64,000 bases of DNA from positions 124,001-188,000 of the forward strand of contig NZ_JAPVBH010000001.1 in NCBI RefSeq assembly GCF_026967795.1, in the 5' to 3' direction. A program made the translations under genes and the position numbers. Positions 1 to 8,235 of this stretch are shown here, one piece after another. This stretch comes from Modestobacter sp. VKM Ac-2986. Its GTDB lineage: Bacteria; Actinomycetota; Actinomycetes; Mycobacteriales; Geodermatophilaceae. Below the pieces are notes generated by a model. It worked only from the letters and a program-made list of their open reading frames with translations. It was not told the origin of the DNA and did no database searches. Position 1 is the stretch's first letter. Every line of letters begins with the position of its first letter.

Positions 1-567
1 GGCGAGCGCGCGGCGCACCGGCTCGGTGGCCAGCGCGGCCGGCCACATCCCCTGCAGCTCCGACGGCGGGCCGGGCAGCACCAGCACCGGCGGGCCGCTG
101 CGCCCCTCCGCCACCGGGACGACCAGCCCGGGTGCGGTGCCGACCGGCTCGACGACCGTGGCCCCCGCGGGCACCATCGCCTGCTTCGCCGTGCCGGCCG
201 CGGTGGCCGCCGGGTCGGTGTGCCAGCCGCGGCGGGCGCTGAGCCGGGCCACCACGTCGGCGATCCGCTGCTCGAGCTCCGGGTCCAGCACCGAGGGACG
301 CCCCTGGTGGTCACCGACCACCGCGGCGGTGAGGTCGTCGGCGGTGGGGCCGAGGCCGCCGGTGGTGATCACCAGGTCGACCCCACTGCCGGCCAGGAAG
401 GCCAGCGCCGCCGTGAGGTCGTCCGGCCGGTCACCGACCACCACGACCGCGCCGACGTCGACCCCGAGGCCCCGCAGCGCCTCGGCCAGCCACGGCCCGT
501 TGCGGTCGGCCACCCGGCCGGTGAGCACCTCGGTGCCGGTCACCACGATGCCTGCGCGCGCTGTCAC
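1..567 (-). CDS. cinA: CinA-family molybdopterin-binding domain protein (3' part cut off by window)
   Basis: The first 189 codons are seen, starting at a GTG (567-565); the rest lies beyond the window start. The N-terminus reads [19 protein letters not shown], followed by the MoaB/MogA-like nucleotide-cofactor-binding signature [13 protein letters not shown] at about residue 78, which defines the CinA N-terminal (COG1058) domain. Full-length CinA proteins are about 410-430 residues and carry a C-terminal nicotinamide-nucleotide amidase domain, which cannot be checked here. The family acts in pyridine-nucleotide salvage and is historically linked to competence and DNA damage. The family call is firm; exact activity is not determinable from the fragment. 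Confidence 0.88.
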   Translation of the reverse strand, partial: MTARAGIVVTGTEVLTGRVADRNGPWLAEALRGLGVDVGAVVVVGDRPDDLTAALAFLAGSGVDLVITTGGLGPTADDLTAAVVGDHQGRPSVLDPELEQRIADVVARLSARRGWHTDPAATAAGTAKQAMVPAGATVVEPVGTAPGLVVPVAEGRSGPPVLVLPGPPSELQGMWPAALATEPVRRALA

Positions 568-734
568 GCACCGACCCTAGGCGCGCGACGGCGGCCGGGC
601 AGGGTGGCCCCGACCGGCGCGGGACGGCCTGCGGCCGACGGGCCCGCGGTTACGGTGGCTCCCGCCCTGTCCAGCTCTCCGCACCGGTGGGGACCGGGGC
701 CGCCGGTGCGTCCGGCGCCCACCGAGGAGGTCCG

Positions 735-1538
735 ATGAGCCAGCCGCACCCGCCGATCCCCGAGCCCCAGCCACACACCGACGGCAGCACCGGGAGCACG
801 GCCGCGTCCGCCGGCGACCTGCCGGGTGCCCCGCCGCCGGCGTCGGGCCCACGTACGCAGTCGATCCTGGTGCCGCCGAGCCAGCAGCAGGCCGCCGCGC
901 CGGAGCCGTTCCGCACCGCCCAGTTCCCCGCGGTCCGCGACGAGCCGCCCGCCGGCGACCAGCACCCCGGGCCGGCAGCCGACTCCCCCGCCGCGGGGCT
1001 GCACTCCCCGCCGCCGGTGCCCGGACCGCTGACCGCCCCGGTCGCCGCCTCGGAGCCGCACCCGCAGACCGACCCGGTCACCGCGCCGGGCCACCCCGCC
1101 GGTGACGAGCCCACCGCCGGGCCCGGCGCCGCGCACCGCGCCGGCGAACGGCTGGCCGGCGTGCGGCGCGCGGCCGGTGGCCGGGGCAGCCGCGTGCTGG
1201 CCGCCCTGGGCCTGGGCGCACTGGCGCTGATCCTGCTGCAGACCGGGCTGGTGCTCGAGGACGGGACGACCTCGCTGTGGGCCGCGGTGCCGACCTGGTC
1301 GGCCTTCGCCACCCTCGCCGCACTCGTGGCCCTGGTGCCGTCGGTGGTCGGGCTGCTGGGCCGTGGCCTGCCCGTGCGCACGGCGTGGCAGGTGGGTGCC
1401 GGCGGCGTCGCGGCGCTGGGTGCCTTCTGGGTGCTGGTCGGGCTCCCGCTGGTGGTCAGTGACCGCGGCTTCTGGCTGACCGCCGCCCTCGCCGCCGCGG
1501 CAGCGGCCGTGTGGCTGGCGCCGGGGCGCACCGAGTGA
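735..1538 (+). CDS. Proline-rich four-helix membrane protein of unknown function
   Basis: 267 residues, with ATG at 735 preceded by GAGGAGG. The first ~135 residues are low-complexity and rich in Pro, Ala and Gly with many PxP steps, so probably a disordered cytoplasmic tail. The last ~110 residues contain four hydrophobic segments: VLAALGLGALALILLQ, a long one around TWSAFATLAALVALV, GGVAALGAFWVLVGL, and a C-terminal alanine-rich helix. It overlaps the next gene by 4 bp (GTGA), so the two are co-transcribed and probably function together in the membrane. No recognised enzymatic motif is visible and I do not assign a function. Confidence 0.75.
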   Translation: MSQPHPPIPEPQPHTDGSTGSTAASAGDLPGAPPPASGPRTQSILVPPSQQQAAAPEPFRTAQFPAVRDEPPAGDQHPGPAADSPAAGLHSPPPVPGPLTAPVAASEPHPQTDPVTAPGHPAGDEPTAGPGAAHRAGERLAGVRRAAGGRGSRVLAALGLGALALILLQTGLVLEDGTTSLWAAVPTWSAFATLAALVALVPSVVGLLGRGLPVRTAWQVGAGGVAALGAFWVLVGLPLVVSDRGFWLTAALAAAAAAVWLAPGRTE

Positions 1539-1861
1539 CCCCGGCGCGGGGCTGGTCGGCCGCCGCGGCGGTGCTGGCCGCCGCGGCGTTGGGGCTGCGC
1601 TGGGACGGTCCGTTGACCGGCGCCGACGTCCCCGCCCGGGTGGCGGTCGTCGCCGCCGTGGTCCTGGCCGTGGCCGGGCTGCGGAGCGGACGGGACCGGC
1701 TGCTCACCGCCGCACTGGGCGCGGTGGCCGCCGGCGTGCTGCTGGGCGGGCCCGAGGCGGGGCCGGGACAGGTCGCGCTGGCCGCGGCTGGTATCTGCCT
1801 GGTGCTGGGCGGCCGGGCCGCCGGACGCCGGGTGCTCCCGGGGCGCAGGGCCCGCGGTTGA
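1535..1861 (+). CDS. Small hydrophobic membrane protein, unknown
   Basis: 108 residues starting at the GTG within the GTGA overlap with the preceding gene. It is almost entirely hydrophobic with three to four predicted helices (WSAAAAVLAAAALGLRW, VAVVAAVVLAVAGLR, LLTAALGAVAAGVLL, VALAAAGICLVLGG) and an Arg-rich C-terminus (GRRVLPGRRARG) that would be cytoplasmic by the positive-inside rule. The stop lies 3 bp from the stop of the convergent kinase gene. No family is recognised. Confidence 0.65.
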   Translation: MTPARGWSAAAAVLAAAALGLRWDGPLTGADVPARVAVVAAVVLAVAGLRSGRDRLLTAALGAVAAGVLLGGPEAGPGQVALAAAGICLVLGGRAAGRRVLPGRRARG

Positions 1862-1864
1862 CCG

Positions 1865-3616
1865 TCAGCCCTGGGCGCTGACCTCGCCGTCCTTCGGCTT
1901 GCCCTTGTCCTCGCCCCTGCCGTTCCCGTTCCCGTTGCCATTGCCGTTGCCGTTCCAGTTGCCCGCGTCGCCGTCCTCGTCGCCGGTGGTCGGCGCCGGG
2001 GAGGTGGGGCTGGGGGCCGGCTCGGTCTCGCCGGGGTCGGTGGGCTCCACGGTGCCCTCGGTGGGCTCGGTGGGGTCGGACTCCTCGACCGGGGTCGTCT
2101 CCTCCGGCGCCGGCTCCTCGGAGGGCTCGGTGGTCTCCTCCGCCGGGGCGCTCGTCGTCGGGGTCGGCGTCGGCGTGGCGGGCTGCGGGGCCGTCGTCGA
2201 GGGCGCGGGGGTGGACGAGGCGGTGGTGGGCGTGGCGGCCGGGGTGTCGACCGGGCGCTGGACCACCTGCTCGGCGGACCGGCGCGGAGCGGTCGGCGAC
2301 GGGGCGACCGCGGTCTCCGGGGCCACGGCGTAGCTCAGGACCACGGTCGTGCCGTCGGCCAGGACGACGACGGCGACGACGGTGCCGGGCTCGGCGTCGG
2401 CGGTCACGACCTCCTCGAGCTGCACCCGCAGGCCGAGGCCCTCCAGCTGCGTCTGCACCTCGGCGACGGGGCGGCCGACGTGGTCGGCGGCCACGACCTC
2501 GACCGTGGCGGAGGTGGGGGCGACCGGCCCGGGCCCGCCGGCGCCGATCGCGGCGGCCGTGGCGGTCGTCTCCCCGCTCGGGGCGACGGTCTGCAGGACG
2601 GCCGTGGCCACCCCGGCGCCGACCAGCAGCGCCAGCACCGGGACCAGCATCCGGCTCAGCCGGCTCCCGCCGGCGGGGGCCGCAGCGGCGCGCGCGGTGG
2701 AGGCACCGGAGTAGGCGGCGGCGTCGGGCAGCAGCCAGAAGCTCTGGGTGTCGGTGCGCTGCACGGGCGGGAGCTGACGGCCGGCGAGGACCTCGTCGAC
2801 GGCGGCGACCACGGCCGCGCCGTCGGGGTAGCGCTGCGCCGGGTCCTTGACGATCGCCCGCTCGACCAGGGTGCGGATGGCGGCCGGGACGGCCTCGGGC
2901 AGCGGCTCGGGCTGGTCGCGCAGGTGCCGCAGGGCGATGGTGACCGAGTTGTCGCCGTCGAAGGCCCGCCGGCCGGTGAGGCACTCGTAGCCGACCATGC
3001 CCAGGGAGTAGACGTCGCTGGCGGCGGTGGCGTGCGCGCCGGCGGCCTGCTCCGGGGACAGGTACGAGGCGGTGCCGACGACCTGGCCGGTCTTGGTCAG
3101 CGGCACGCTGCCCGCGGACCAGGCGATGCCGAAGTCGGTGATCTTGACGACGCCGTCCTCGCGGACCAGCACGTTGCCCGGCTTGACGTCGCGGTGCACC
3201 ACGCCGGCCTCGTGGGCGGCGGCGAGGGCGGCGGCGGTCTGGCGCAGGACGTCGACCGTGCGGTCGGGGGTCAGCTTCCCGACGCGGGCCAGCTGGACCG
3301 ACAGCGACTCACCCTCGACCAGCTCCATCACCAGGTAGGCCAGGTGCTCGTCGGAGCCGTCGACCGCGGGCTCCTCGCCGTAGTCGTAGACGGCGGCGAT
3401 GTTGGGGTGGCTGAGCGCGGCGGCGTGCTGGGCCTCGGAGCGGAACCGGGCGAGGAAGACCTCGTCGCCGGTGTACTCGCTGCGCAGGACCTTGACCGCG
3501 ACGGGCCGGCCGAGCAGCTGGTCCTGGGCGCTCCAGACCTGCCCCATGCCCCCGGCCGCGAGCAGCGTGCGCAGCTCGTAGCGGTTCCCGAGGACCTTCC
3601 TCATGGGCTCCGTCAC
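1865..3616 (-). CDS. Transmembrane Ser/Thr protein kinase with one PASTA domain (PknA-like paralogue)
   Basis: 583 residues from a GTG at 3616 (VTEPMRKVLGNRYEL) with GAGGGG upstream. Residues ~10-275 form a Hanks-type kinase: glycine loop AAGGMGQVW, VAVKVL lysine, HRDVKPGNVLV catalytic loop, DFGIAW and SPEQA activation-segment anchors. A transmembrane helix (MLVPVLALLVGAGVATAVL) follows at roughly residue 325, then one PASTA-like repeat (PVAEVQTQLEGLGLRVQLEE). The tail is Pro/Thr/Glu-rich and ends in alternating Asn-Gly. The kinase domain closely resembles that of pknA at 31337 (both have SEYTGD after the lysine and [14 protein letters not shown]), suggesting duplication. It probably senses cell-wall muropeptides or surface state, which is inference from PASTA. 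A separate promoter is likely, since a hairpin lies between it and the upstream glycerate kinase gene. Confidence 0.9.
   Translation of the reverse strand: MTEPMRKVLGNRYELRTLLAAGGMGQVWSAQDQLLGRPVAVKVLRSEYTGDEVFLARFRSEAQHAAALSHPNIAAVYDYGEEPAVDGSDEHLAYLVMELVEGESLSVQLARVGKLTPDRTVDVLRQTAAALAAAHEAGVVHRDVKPGNVLVREDGVVKITDFGIAWSAGSVPLTKTGQVVGTASYLSPEQAAGAHATAASDVYSLGMVGYECLTGRRAFDGDNSVTIALRHLRDQPEPLPEAVPAAIRTLVERAIVKDPAQRYPDGAAVVAAVDEVLAGRQLPPVQRTDTQSFWLLPDAAAYSGASTARAAAAPAGGSRLSRMLVPVLALLVGAGVATAVLQTVAPSGETTATAAAIGAGGPGPVAPTSATVEVVAADHVGRPVAEVQTQLEGLGLRVQLEEVVTADAEPGTVVAVVVLADGTTVVLSYAVAPETAVAPSPTAPRRSAEQVVQRPVDTPAATPTTASSTPAPSTTAPQPATPTPTPTTSAPAEETTEPSEEPAPEETTPVEESDPTEPTEGTVEPTDPGETEPAPSPTSPAPTTGDEDGDAGNWNGNGNGNGNGNGRGEDKGKPKDGEVSAQG
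1921..1962. repeat. Hexanucleotide repeat encoding Asn-Gly tail
   Basis: Seven consecutive degenerate 6-bp units (CGTTCC / CGTTGC / CATTGC / AGTTGC) lie within the kinase gene and encode the minus-strand Asn-Gly dipeptide run near its C-terminus. Because units are 6 bp, slippage would change length without shifting frame. Confidence 0.8.
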
Positions 3617-3729
3617 GTGCGCCGTCCCCTCGTCACTGCCTGCTCGTCCGGTGCTGATCCCGACCGTCCGGCGCTGGCGGGCTGGACGCACCGGGCGGAG
3701 GGATGCCCCCGGAGGGGCGGTCGTACACA

Positions 3730-3754
3730 CCTGGGACGCAACAATCGTCCCAGG
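3730..3754 (-). terminator. Hairpin after glycerate kinase gene
   Basis: A perfect 9-bp inverted repeat (CCTGGGACG / CGTCCCAGG) with a 7-nt loop sits 10 bp beyond the stop of the glycerate kinase gene and upstream of the kinase gene start. There is no clear U-tract, which is common for high-GC actinobacteria, so efficiency is uncertain. Confidence 0.55.
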
Positions 3755-3764
3755 CGCCCCAACG

Positions 3765-4868
3765 TCATGTCGAGAGGGGCTGTTCCCGGGCCAGCTGCGC
3801 GGCTGCGGCGGTGAGCCAGCGCGCCGGGTCGGCCATCGCCGCGGCCCCGGAGCCGGCCAGGTCGGTGAGCGACAGCGCCCGGGCGACCGGCAGCGCGCCG
3901 TCTCCCGCGACCCGGCCGGCGACGACGGCCACCGGGACCCCGGCGGCCCCCGCCCGCTCGACCAGGTGCCCGACGACCTTCCCGCGCAGCGACTGGTCGT
4001 CGAACTGGCCCTCACCGGTCACCACCAGGGCCGCACCCCGCAGCGCGGCGTCCAGTCCGGCGGCCTCGGCGACCGCGCGGGCGCCGCTGACCGAGCCCGC
4101 TCCCCAGCAGGTCGCGAAGCCGTAGGCGGTGCCGCCGGCCGCGCCCGCCCCCGGCGCCTCGCGGTCCCCGCCCAGGACGTCGGCCAGCCGGGTGAGCGCG
4201 GCGTCCAGCTGGAGGACCTCTGCCTGCGACGCGCCCTTCTGCGGCCCGAACTGCCCGGCCGCACCGAGCGGGCCGAGCAGCGGTGCGGTGACGTCGACCA
4301 GGCAGCGCACCCCGCCGGGTGGCGGGGGCACCAGGCCGGTCAGGTCCACGTGCGCCAGCCGGGCGAGCGCCGCGCCCCCGGGCGGCAGGTCGGCGCCGTC
4401 GGCGTCGGTGAAACGGGCGCCCAGCGCCGCGAGTGCGCCGGTGCCGCCGTCGGTGGTGCACGAGCCGCCGAGGGTGAGCAGCACCCGGTGCACGGCCGGG
4501 TCGGCGACGACCGCGGCGAGCAGCTCCCCCAGGCCCCGGGTGGTGGCCCCGAGCGGGTCGAGCTCGGCCAGCAGCGGCAGGCCCGCGGCCCGGGCCATCT
4601 CCACCACCGCCGTCCCGTCGGGCAGCAGCAGCCAGGCGGCGTCCACCGGGCGGCCGTCGGGGCCGGTCACGGGCTGGGTGCGCCAGGCGCTGCGCGGGAC
4701 GTCGTGGCCCAGCGCCTCCAGGGTGCCCTCACCGCCGTCGGCCAGCGGCACGGTGAGCAGCTCGTCGTCCGGGCGGACCCGGCGCCAGCCGTCGGCCAGC
4801 GCGTCGGCGGCCTCGGCGGCACCGAGGGTGCCCTTGAAGGAGTCCGGCGCGAACACCACGCGGGTCAT
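3765..4868 (-). CDS. glxK: Glycerate kinase (GlxK/GarK family)
   Basis: 367 residues from ATG at 4868 (MTRVVFAPDSFKGTL). APDSFKGT is the hallmark N-terminal motif, and PLADGGEGTLEAL, GGSCTTDGGTGALAALG and VVTGEGQFDDQSLRGK are the other conserved blocks of the type-2 glycerate kinase family. It phosphorylates glycerate with ATP and feeds glyoxylate or glucarate catabolism into glycolysis. Length matches the family norm (~370-380). It is monocistronic: a hairpin follows the stop and the gene upstream is divergent. Glycerate kinase is firm, but whether the product is 2- or 3-phosphoglycerate is not visible. Confidence 0.92.
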   Translation of the reverse strand: MTRVVFAPDSFKGTLGAAEAADALADGWRRVRPDDELLTVPLADGGEGTLEALGHDVPRSAWRTQPVTGPDGRPVDAAWLLLPDGTAVVEMARAAGLPLLAELDPLGATTRGLGELLAAVVADPAVHRVLLTLGGSCTTDGGTGALAALGARFTDADGADLPPGGAALARLAHVDLTGLVPPPPGGVRCLVDVTAPLLGPLGAAGQFGPQKGASQAEVLQLDAALTRLADVLGGDREAPGAGAAGGTAYGFATCWGAGSVSGARAVAEAAGLDAALRGAALVVTGEGQFDDQSLRGKVVGHLVERAGAAGVPVAVVAGRVAGDGALPVARALSLTDLAGSGAAAMADPARWLTAAAAQLAREQPLST

Positions 4869-4946
4869 GCCGGCAGCCTGGCCGCTCGGGCACCGGCAGG
4901 GCAAGCCGGTGCGGTTCCCCGCCGCGGCGCCGGGGTAGTCGGGTCC

Positions 4947-5885
4947 GTGCTCCTCGCCGACTCCCCCATCCCCGAGCTGCAGACGCTGAGCCGGGCCCAG
5001 TACGACCTGGTCGAGTACGCCCTGGCCGGTGCGGGCTTCGCGTTGCTGGCCTACACCCTGTACAGCTGGACCAGCCGGGGCGAGGTGGGTGTCCGGTACC
5101 GCCCCGCGGTGCTGGCCGGCCTGTGCATCGGGGCGGTGGCCACGGTGTCCTACCTGCTGCTGTTCCTGCGCTGGGGCAGCGGCTTCGACCTCACCGACGC
5201 CGGCTACGTGCCCAACGACCGGGCCCGGCTGGCGCTGTCGCCGCGCTACGTCGACTGGTCGGTGACGGTGCCGCTGCTGACCGCCGAGCTGCTGGCCGTG
5301 TGCGCGCTGGCCGGCGCCCGGGTCCGGTCGCTGCGGGCCAGCTCGATGACGGCGGCGTTCCTGATGATCCTCACCGGCCACCTGGGCGCCCAGGTCGTCG
5401 ACGAGGGCCGGGACACCACCGCGCTCGTCGTGTGGGGCCTGGTCAGCTGCGTCTTCTACGCCTACCTCTACGTCGCCCTGATCGGCGCGGTGCGCTCGTC
5501 GCTGCCCGCGATGGGCCGCGAGGCGGCGGTGAGCCTGCGCAACGCCACGATCGTGCTGCTGGCCGGCTTCGGCGTCTACCCGCTGGTCTATGCGATCCCG
5601 GTGTTCGTCGACGTCACCGCCGCCTGGTTGACGACGATCCAGCTGGCCTACTCCGCGGCCGACGTCGTGGCCAAGGTCGGCTTCGGCGTACTGGTGCACA
5701 AGGTCGCGAAGCTGCGCACCGCCGAGGACGTCGTGGCCGGCGTCGACACCCACCCGGAGGCCGTGTGGGTCGGCAACGTCGAGCACAGCCGCGCCGTGCT
5801 GCCGGCGGTGCGGTCAGGAGAAGAGCGCGCGACCCCACCAGTCGTCGGGGCCGGTGACCCCCGGCGGGCAGGCGAACACCGCTGA
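4947..5885 (+). CDS. Microbial rhodopsin, proton-pump type (D-T-E motif)
   Basis: 312 residues from a GTG at 4947; seven hydrophobic helices span about residues 20-257. Helix C reads RYVDWSVTVPLLTAEL, placing Asp103, Thr107 and Glu114 at the bacteriorhodopsin 85, 89 and 96 positions, the D-T-E set typical of proteorhodopsin/xanthorhodopsin-type outward proton pumps. Helix G has ADVVAKVGFG with the counter-ion Asp239 and the retinal Schiff-base Lys243. Leu111 at the spectral-tuning position predicts green absorption (inference). Oddities: the helix F position equal to bacteriorhodopsin Trp182 is Phe208, Trp189 is Tyr215, and I find no His equivalent of the proteorhodopsin helix B His. The last ~70 bp overlap the 3' end of the convergent efeB gene. 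No carotenoid dioxygenase or other retinal gene is in this window. The start is uncertain because no strong ribosome-binding site is seen. Confidence 0.9.
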   Translation: MLLADSPIPELQTLSRAQYDLVEYALAGAGFALLAYTLYSWTSRGEVGVRYRPAVLAGLCIGAVATVSYLLLFLRWGSGFDLTDAGYVPNDRARLALSPRYVDWSVTVPLLTAELLAVCALAGARVRSLRASSMTAAFLMILTGHLGAQVVDEGRDTTALVVWGLVSCVFYAYLYVALIGAVRSSLPAMGREAAVSLRNATIVLLAGFGVYPLVYAIPVFVDVTAAWLTTIQLAYSAADVVAKVGFGVLVHKVAKLRTAEDVVAGVDTHPEAVWVGNVEHSRAVLPAVRSGEERATPPVVGAGDPRRAGEHR

Positions 5886-7070
5886 GGAGGTGTGCTGCAC
5901 GTACTCGTTCATCGCGTCGGTGCGCAGGTTGCGCTGCACCTGCACGAACCCGGTCCCCGGGTCGCGCTGGTAGGCGATGAAGAACAGCCCGGCGTCCAGC
6001 CGGCCCAGCCCGTCGGTGCCGTCGACGAAGCTGTAGCCGCGGCGCAGGATCGCCGTCCCGGAGTTGGTCGGGTGGGCCAGGGCGACGTGCGACCTCGCGG
6101 GCAACGCGGCCAGGTCCACCGGGTCGAACTCCGCTGCGTGGCCCAGCGGCGCGCCGGCCTTCTTGGTGCGGCCGATCGTCTCCTCCTGGTCCACGAGCGT
6201 GGCGCTGTCCCACTGCTCGATCCGCATCCGGATCCGCCGGGTCACCACGTAGGACCCGCCGGCCAGCCAGTCGGCACCCGGGTCGCCGTCGGCCACCCAG
6301 ACGAACTGGTCGAGGGCCTTGGGCGCCTCGGCCTTGAGGTTGTCGGTGCCGTCCTTGAAGCCGAACAGGTTGCGCGGCGTGGCCTGCGCGCTCGAGGTCG
6401 ACGACGTCCGGCCGAAGCCCAGCTGCGACCAGCGGACGCTGACCACGCCGGCGCCCAGCCGCACCAGGTTGCGGACGGCGTGCACGGCGACCTGCGGGTC
6501 GTTGGCGCAGGCCTGCACGCACAGGTCGCCGCCGCTGATCGCCGGGTCGATCGCCTCGCCCGGGAAGGCCGACAGCTCGGCCAGCGGCGCGGGACGGCGG
6601 TCGGCCAGCCCGAAGCGGTCGACGCCGTCGGCGGTGGTGAACAGGGTCGGCCCGAACCCGATGGTCAGGGTCAGCCCGGACGGCGGGAGGTCCAGCGCCT
6701 CACCGGTGTCGTCGGGGACGGCGTACGGGCCGCCCTCGACCGCACCGACCTCGCCGGCGTCCTGCCCGGCGGTCATCCGCCGCGCCGCCGCCGTCCAGGC
6801 CTGCAGCACCTCGACCAGCTCGGCGCGGTCGTCGGTGATCACGTCGAGGGCGACGAAGTGCAGTCGGTCCTGCGCCGGGGTCACGATGCCGGCCTGGTGC
6901 TCCCCGGTGAAGGGGACGGCGTCGGTGGCCGTGGACGCCGCGGGCGCCACCGGCTCACCGGCGGTGGCCCGCCCGATCGCCCCACCGGCGGCGCCGGCCG
7001 CGATGACCCCCGCCGTACCCGCACCGGCCAGCCCGAAGAACCGGCGGCGTGACAGACCCTCAGCGCTCAT
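5814..7070 (-). CDS. efeB: Deferrochelatase/DyP-type peroxidase EfeB, Tat-exported
   Basis: 418 residues from ATG at 7070. The N-terminus has a twin-arginine signal (LSRRRFFGLAGAGTAG) ending in an alanine-rich region, so the folded heme protein is exported. The body is a DyP peroxidase: LFGFKDGTDNLK contains the GxxDG motif with the distal Asp, HAAEFDP and HVALAHPTNSG carry candidate heme-ligand histidines, and GYSFVDGTDGLG is a second conserved block. In the EfeUOB system EfeB oxidises ferrous iron or handles heme at the cell surface to deliver ferric iron to EfeO and EfeU. It lies 13 bp after efeO in the same operon. The 3' end overlaps the convergent rhodopsin gene by 72 bp. Confidence 0.95.
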   Translation of the reverse strand: MSAEGLSRRRFFGLAGAGTAGVIAAGAAGGAIGRATAGEPVAPAASTATDAVPFTGEHQAGIVTPAQDRLHFVALDVITDDRAELVEVLQAWTAAARRMTAGQDAGEVGAVEGGPYAVPDDTGEALDLPPSGLTLTIGFGPTLFTTADGVDRFGLADRRPAPLAELSAFPGEAIDPAISGGDLCVQACANDPQVAVHAVRNLVRLGAGVVSVRWSQLGFGRTSSTSSAQATPRNLFGFKDGTDNLKAEAPKALDQFVWVADGDPGADWLAGGSYVVTRRIRMRIEQWDSATLVDQEETIGRTKKAGAPLGHAAEFDPVDLAALPARSHVALAHPTNSGTAILRRGYSFVDGTDGLGRLDAGLFFIAYQRDPGTGFVQVQRNLRTDAMNEYVQHTSSAVFACPPGVTGPDDWWGRALFS

Positions 7071-7083
7071 GGCAGACGTGGAC

Positions 7084-8235
7084 TCACTTCTCGGCGACGA
7101 CGGCGGCGACCTGGCTGACCGACTCGGTCAGGGCGGTGATGGAGTCGCTGAGCCCGCGCAGCTGGTCCTGCGTGAGCTGCTCGTAGGACGTCCACCCGTC
7201 ACCGGAACGGTACTGGGCCAGCTCCTCTTCCGTGGCGGCGAACCGTTCGTCGATCTCGGCCACCAGCTCGGCGTCGTGCGTCTCCAGGTAGGGCCGCAGC
7301 GCCTGGACGGCGGCCTCGGAGCCCTCGAGGTTGGCCGAGAAGTCCCACAGGTCGGTGTGGCTGTAGCGGTCCTCCTCGCCGGTGATCTTGCCGGTGGCGA
7401 TCTCGTCGAGCAGCGCCTTGGCGCCGTTGGCCAGCTGCAGCGGGTCGAGGGTCACGTCGTTCGCCAGCGTCACGATCTCCCCGACGTCGACCTTCAGCCG
7501 GTCGGCGTAGGGCCCCATGTCCGAGACGTCGCCGGTCTCCCACAGCGCCTTCTCGATGCGGTGGAAGCCGGTGAAGTCCTCACCCTCGGCCTGGTCGCCC
7601 TCGCGGCCGTCGATGACCGGGTCCAGGTCACCGAAGACCTCCGCGACCGGCTCGATCCGCTCCCAGTAGGTGCGGGCGACCGGGAACAGCGCCTTGGCTC
7701 CCTCGATGTCGCCGGCCTTGACGGCGTCGGTGAAGGCGGTGGTCCGCTCCAGCAGCGCGCCGGTCTGGGACTGCACGTAGCGCTGGTAGTCCACGCCGGC
7801 CTGGGCCAGCGACTCGTCCTGGCTCAGCGCGGGGGCCTCGCCGGAGACGACGAGCGCCGAGCGGATGCCGTCGCCGATCATGCCGGGCTTGCAGGCGGTC
7901 TCGTACTGACCGGCCGGCAGCTCGACGCGGAGCTCGCGGGCCACGCCGGGGGCGATGTTCTCGACCTCGGCCATCACCCGGTCGCCGTCGGCGTAGACGT
8001 AGAACTCGGTGACCTTGCTGCCGGAGTTGGTGACGGTGAACTGGTGGACGCCGGCGGGCAGCTCGGTCGAGGCCACGTCGCAGGCGTCGTCGCTGGCGGC
8101 GACCGCGATGTCGTCGGCGGCCGGGGCGGCGGCGCCGGGGGCGTCGGCCCCCTCGTCCCCGCAGGCGGCGAGGGTGAGGGTGGTCAGCCCGGCCAGGACG
8201 GCCAGGGCGGTACGCCTACGAGCGGGCTTCGACAT
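7084..8235 (-). CDS. efeO: Iron uptake lipoprotein EfeO (cupredoxin plus M75/imelysin domain)
   Basis: 383 residues from ATG at 8235. A lipoprotein signal peptide with lipobox LTLAAC puts the mature N-terminal cysteine at about residue 25. Residues ~45-135 form a cupredoxin-like domain, with the ligand segment ETACKPGM. Residues ~150-383 form the M75 peptidase-like (imelysin) domain with the HxxE motif in FHRIEKALW. EfeO is the periplasmic or surface iron-binding component that passes iron to EfeU. The start overlaps the end of efeU by 20 bp, indicating translational coupling. Confidence 0.95.
   Translation of the reverse strand: MSKPARRRTALAVLAGLTTLTLAACGDEGADAPGAAAPAADDIAVAASDDACDVASTELPAGVHQFTVTNSGSKVTEFYVYADGDRVMAEVENIAPGVARELRVELPAGQYETACKPGMIGDGIRSALVVSGEAPALSQDESLAQAGVDYQRYVQSQTGALLERTTAFTDAVKAGDIEGAKALFPVARTYWERIEPVAEVFGDLDPVIDGREGDQAEGEDFTGFHRIEKALWETGDVSDMGPYADRLKVDVGEIVTLANDVTLDPLQLANGAKALLDEIATGKITGEEDRYSHTDLWDFSANLEGSEAAVQALRPYLETHDAELVAEIDERFAATEEELAQYRSGDGWTSYEQLTQDQLRGLSDSITALTESVSQVAAVVAEK

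Noticed and set aside
3603-4946. Upstream extension of the rhodopsin frame, giving a 760-residue protein
   Set aside because: The frame is open only because of GC bias over the antisense glycerate kinase gene; homology starts at the region after 4947.
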